Assembly (NCBI GenBank): GCA_015904055.1 | Contig: JABMDE010000087.1 | Location: 55,283 to 63,030, forward strand | Direction: 5' to 3' | DNA: 7,748 nt | From: Nitrospira sp. | GTDB taxonomy: Bacteria > Nitrospirota > Nitrospiria > Nitrospirales > Nitrospiraceae | In this document: positions 4,913 through 7,748 of the stretch, piece after piece | Layout of the letters: every line of letters starts with the position of its first letter | How positions within the stretch are numbered: position 1 is the stretch's first letter | Program-made: the position numbers and the translations under genes | Notes under the pieces: generated by a model | What the model was told of the DNA's origin: nothing | Databases searched by the model: none | What the model saw: only the letters and a program-made list of their open reading frames with translations

Positions 4913-7748
4913 CTAGGCGGCTCGCGATTCCGATTCCGGGAGAGCCTCGTCGCCCGGCATCCAGCGAGTCAAGGTCTCAGCAAGGGCTTTACTGGCCACC
5001 GGCTTGCTGATGAAGTCGTCCATCCCCGCCTTCAGACACTGCTCACGGTCCTCTTGCATGGCGTTGGCCGTCATGGCAATGATCGGCGTTCGCTTCCCCC
5101 CGGCTTCTCGGCTGCGAATGGCAGTGGTGGCTTGGAATCCATCCATGACAGGCATCTGGCAGTCCATCAGCACCAGGGCATACGGGATCCGTTCCAGCGC
5201 CTCAACGGCCTCGCGTCCATTCCCGGCAATATCCACCCGATAGCCGAGTTTTTCGATCATTTTCACCGCCACTTTTTGGTTAATGGGATTATCTTCCGCG
5301 ACAAGGATGCGCCCGCGCGACTGCGCCTGCGCTTCCGACAGGCTATGGCGGGTAATCAGCGGCGCAGGAGGATGCGTCGTGCCCGAACCGGCAGGGGATG
5401 CGTTCGCCAAGACAAGACCGAGGCATTCATACAACTGTACTTGCCGGATCGGTTTCGTCAGGTAGGCGGCAATCCCGGCATCCTGCGCTGCTTTGGCGTC
5501 GCCCCGCCGGCCCAACGCGGTGAGGAGGATCAAGCGGGTGGCACTGAGCAGCGCGTCCGCCTTAATCCGGCGGGCCAACTCCAGGCCGTCCATACCCGGC
5601 ATCTGCAAGTCCAAAATCGCCAGGTCAAACGGCGCACCCCGCTCCACGGCACTCCGCAGCAAGTCCAGCGCCTGGGCCCCGCCTTCGGCACTTTCGTAGA
5701 CCATGCCTTTCACGCGCAGCTGATACTCCAGGGTCTGCCGATTCATCGCATAATCGTCGACGATGAGTGTGCGGCTGCCTGCGAGGCTGGCCGAAATCGG
5801 CGCGACGTGACGAACCTCGTCGGGTTGGGCCTCGCACCGGATAGTGAACCAGAAGGTGCTGCCCGTTCCGTCCCCCCTGCTCGTGACCCCGATCTGTCCC
5901 CCCATCAACTCCACCAGCTTTTTGCAAATCGCCAAGCCCAAACCGGTCCCCCCGAACTTGCGCGTCGTCGACCCATCGGCTTGCGTGAAGGGCTGGAAGA
6001 GTTTTGCCTGCTGTTCCGGCGTCAGTCCGATCCCGCTGTCTGTGATCTCAAACTTCACAAGGAGATCCTGTGATGCTCCGGTCTTCTCGTCGGTCGCCAG
6101 GCTGACCGTGAGGACGACATCACCCCGTTCGGTAAACTTGATCGCATTGCCGAGCAAATTGACCAGGACCTGGCGCAGACGACCGGGGTCGCCACAAAGC
6201 CCGGTCGGCACGTCAGACTGTACCAGGCACGCGAGTTCGAGCCCTTTGGTATAGGCGCGCTCGGCGACCAGCGCGAGGGTGTCTTCAATGGTCGTCCGTA
6301 CGTCAAACGCGAGGCGCTCGAGACTCAATTTTCCCGCTTCGATCTTGGAGAAGTCTAAAATGTCGTTGATGATGTCCAGCAGGTGCTCGCCTGAACGGCG
6401 CACCATGTCGGCATATTCTTTCTGTTCGTTGGAGAGCGCCGTATCGAGCAACAGCCCAGTCATGCCGATGATCCCGTTCATCGGCGTCCGAATCTCATGG
6501 CTCATCGTAGCCAGGAATTCGGATTTGATCTTTGCGGCGCCGAGGGCTTTGTCGCGAGCCTCTTCCAGCTCATGATTCTTCGTTTCAAGTTCCTGCGCGG
6601 CGTGCGCCAGGGCAGCATCGGACTGGCGGCGTTCCGTGATATCCGTCATCGCGCCCATCATGCAGGCAGGCCGGCCGGCCCCATCCCACCGGGTCACCTT
6701 CCCGCGCATGGCAAACCATTTCCACTCACCTGACTGGTGCCGCACACGATGCTCGATGACAAACCCGGCCATTCTCCCTTCCAGGTGATCGTTCAGCGCT
6801 TGCTCGACCCACGGACTATCCTCCGGATGCACACGGGTTTTCCAATCGGAAAGATCGTTGAGGGCGCTCTCCTCCTGCTCCAGACCGAGAAGCCTGATCC
6901 AACTCGGACTGTAGTGGGCCTGTCCGGTGATCAGGTCCCAGTCCCACAACCCATCGGTCGCGATCTCAATGGCAAGCCGGAGCCGGTTCTCGCTGGCCTT
7001 CAGCGCTTCTTCGGCCTGCTTGCGTACCGTGATATCGCGCACGATGGCGACGATATATTCCCGGTCGTGGCGTAGCAATTGGGCGTTGACTTCAACGGGG
7101 AACGTCGTGCCATCTTTCCGCCGGTGCAGGCTCTCAATGCGTAAGGGAACGTCAGTCTCCCGCAAGCGCCGCATGTATTCTTGAAAGACCGGTGGCGTAA
7201 CCAGCAGATCGATCTCCGGCACGGTCAACGCCAACAATTCACTGCGCGTATAACCGATGCTCTCATGCGATTGCCAATTGCCATCCAGGAAGCGTCCGGT
7301 TGTGGGATCGATGACCTCGATGGCGTCCGTCACCTTGTCCAGCAAGGCCCGAAACAGTGTACGGTCATCTTCAGCCTGCTTGCGCTCGGTGATGTCCTCT
7401 GAAAAGATGATGATCCCCCCGACAGACCCGCCAGCCGTCAGCCAGGGGCGAATTTCCCACCGGCTCCAATCCGTGCGGCCATCGAGCCGGATAAACGGAT
7501 CTTCCTCGCAGCCCTCGATGGCACCGGCCAAACATCGACGATGAATGGCCTTCCACCGTTCTGGAATCTCTGGAAAGACCTCATAGTGGCTCCGGCCAAC
7601 AAGCGGTTCGTTGCCCACTCGATAATCCGACCGCCAACGCTGACTGACAGCGATGTACCGCATCTCGTGATCGAGCATGGCCAGGGCGACCGGACTGTGT
7701 TCGATGAGGAGCCGCAACCGCTCCTCCCGTTCAGCCAGCTCCGCTTCC
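4913..7748 (-). CDS. Multi-PAS hybrid sensor histidine kinase with two receiver domains, 5' end outside the window
   Basis: A total of 944 residues are visible. The frame continues upstream to the window edge as a coiled-coil linker ([10 protein letters not shown]), so a start at TTG 7717 is not credible and the N-terminus is missing. Numbering from that TTG, the domains are PAS 1 (about 1-110), PAS 2 (120-232) and a PAS_3-type PAS 3 (242-363), each ending in a DIT.R.Q linker. A coiled coil (366-398) is followed by HisKA with [10 protein letters not shown] (phospho-acceptor His407). HATPase_c has N box [10 protein letters not shown]1 DSGIG (560-564), F box FQPF and G2 GGTGLGL. Receiver 1 has Asp703 in [10 protein letters not shown] and the LTKP lysine; receiver 2 has Asp852 in [10 protein letters not shown] and the ISKP lysine. 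Both keep the N-terminal acidic pair (VDD, AED). No HPt domain follows. No membrane segment is seen in the visible part. The signal is unknown, and PAS 1-3 show no obvious heme or flavin motif. Confidence 0.95.
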   Translation of the reverse strand, partial: EAELAEREERLRLLIEHSPVALAMLDHEMRYIAVSQRWRSDYRVGNEPLVGRSHYEVFPEIPERWKAIHRRCLAGAIEGCEEDPFIRLDGRTDWSRWEIRPWLTAGGSVGGIIIFSEDITERKQAEDDRTLFRALLDKVTDAIEVIDPTTGRFLDGNWQSHESIGYTRSELLALTVPEIDLLVTPPVFQEYMRRLRETDVPLRIESLHRRKDGTTFPVEVNAQLLRHDREYIVAIVRDITVRKQAEEALKASENRLRLAIEIATDGLWDWDLITGQAHYSPSWIRLLGLEQEESALNDLSDWKTRVHPEDSPWVEQALNDHLEGRMAGFVIEHRVRHQSGEWKWFAMRGKVTRWDGAGRPACMMGAMTDITERRQSDAALAHAAQELETKNHELEEARDKALGAAKIKSEFLATMSHEIRTPMNGIIGMTGLLLDTALSNEQKEYADMVRRSGEHLLDIINDILDFSKIEAGKLSLERLAFDVRTTIEDTLALVAERAYTKGLELACLVQSDVPTGLCGDPGRLRQVLVNLLGNAIKFTERGDVVLTVSLATDEKTGASQDLLVKFEITDSGIGLTPEQQAKLFQPFTQADGSTTRKFGGTGLGLAICKKLVELMGGQIGVTSRGDGTGSTFWFTIRCEAQPDEVRHVAPISASLAGSRTLIVDDYAMNRQTLEYQLRVKGMVYESAEGGAQALDLLRSAVERGAPFDLAILDLQMPGMDGLELARRIKADALLSATRLILLTALGRRGDAKAAQDAGIAAYLTKPIRQVQLYECLGLVLANASPAGSGTTHPPAPLITRHSLSEAQAQSRGRILVAEDNPINQKVAVKMIEKLGYRVDIAGNGREAVEALERIPYALVLMDCQMPVMDGFQATTAIRSREAGGKRTPIIAMTANAMQEDREQCLKAGMDDFISKPVASKALAETLTRWMPGDEALPESESRAA

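Noticed and set aside
5054..6073. Long plus-strand open frame (339 codons) opposite the kinase
   Set aside because: It is antisense to well-defined histidine-kinase and receiver domains. The open frame is a by-product of GC-rich codons, and the translation shows no recognisable domain.
6600..7720. Repeated DIT.R.Q motifs in the kinase as a DNA repeat
   Set aside because: These are the normal ends of successive PAS domains at protein level; the DNA copies are diverged and not a repeat array.
7717..7748. TTG at 7717 as the true start of the kinase
   Set aside because: The upstream codons continue in frame to the window edge as a typical coiled-coil linker into a PAS domain, so the gene is cut by the window and does not start there.

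Overview
The window reads as a GC-rich bacterial chromosome segment in which every supported gene lies on the minus strand. Gene content (a TldD/TldE protease pair, an RmlD-like reductase and a multi-PAS hybrid histidine kinase), together with codon use rich in G/C at third positions, fits an environmental Gram-negative bacterium. A Nitrospira-like organism is plausible, but nothing here proves the taxon.

In the direction of transcription (right to left) the order is as follows. (1) A large hybrid sensor histidine kinase (4913 to beyond 7748) has three visible PAS domains, HisKA, HATPase and two receiver domains; its N-terminus is outside the window. (2) A 256-base gap has one weak hairpin and no gene. 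(3) An NAD(P)-binding RmlD-like short-chain reductase (3775-4656) follows. (4) After 23 bases comes a membrane gene (start 3751) that resembles only the first third of DUF1295 / steroid 5-alpha-reductase-like proteins; the resemblance stops abruptly near 3504. (5) Exactly there a different frame opens a 46-residue hydrophilic ORF (3363-3503) with strongly coding-like codons. (6) A 221-base spacer carries two strong inverted repeats and a candidate promoter. (7) tldD (1684-3141) and tldE (344-1687) overlap by ATGA and form a translationally coupled operon. (8) A 268-base spacer carries a candidate promoter and a leader dyad in front of (9) the first 25 codons of an unidentified gene that runs off the left edge.

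The best understood unit is tldD-tldE: TldD keeps the HExxxH metal site and the C-terminal CGK.GQ cysteine, while TldE lacks HExxxH, as expected for the partner subunit. The reductase and the DUF1295 fragment look like one operon by spacing. The kinase has no partner response regulator or HPt protein in view.

I found no convincing new multi-gene system. The most unusual spot is 3269-3751, where a truncated membrane gene, a small ORF at the break and two tandem inverted repeats sit together. This suggests a past deletion or rearrangement. The second is a 31-bp imperfect dyad wedged between the candidate promoter and the ribosome binding site of the left-edge gene.
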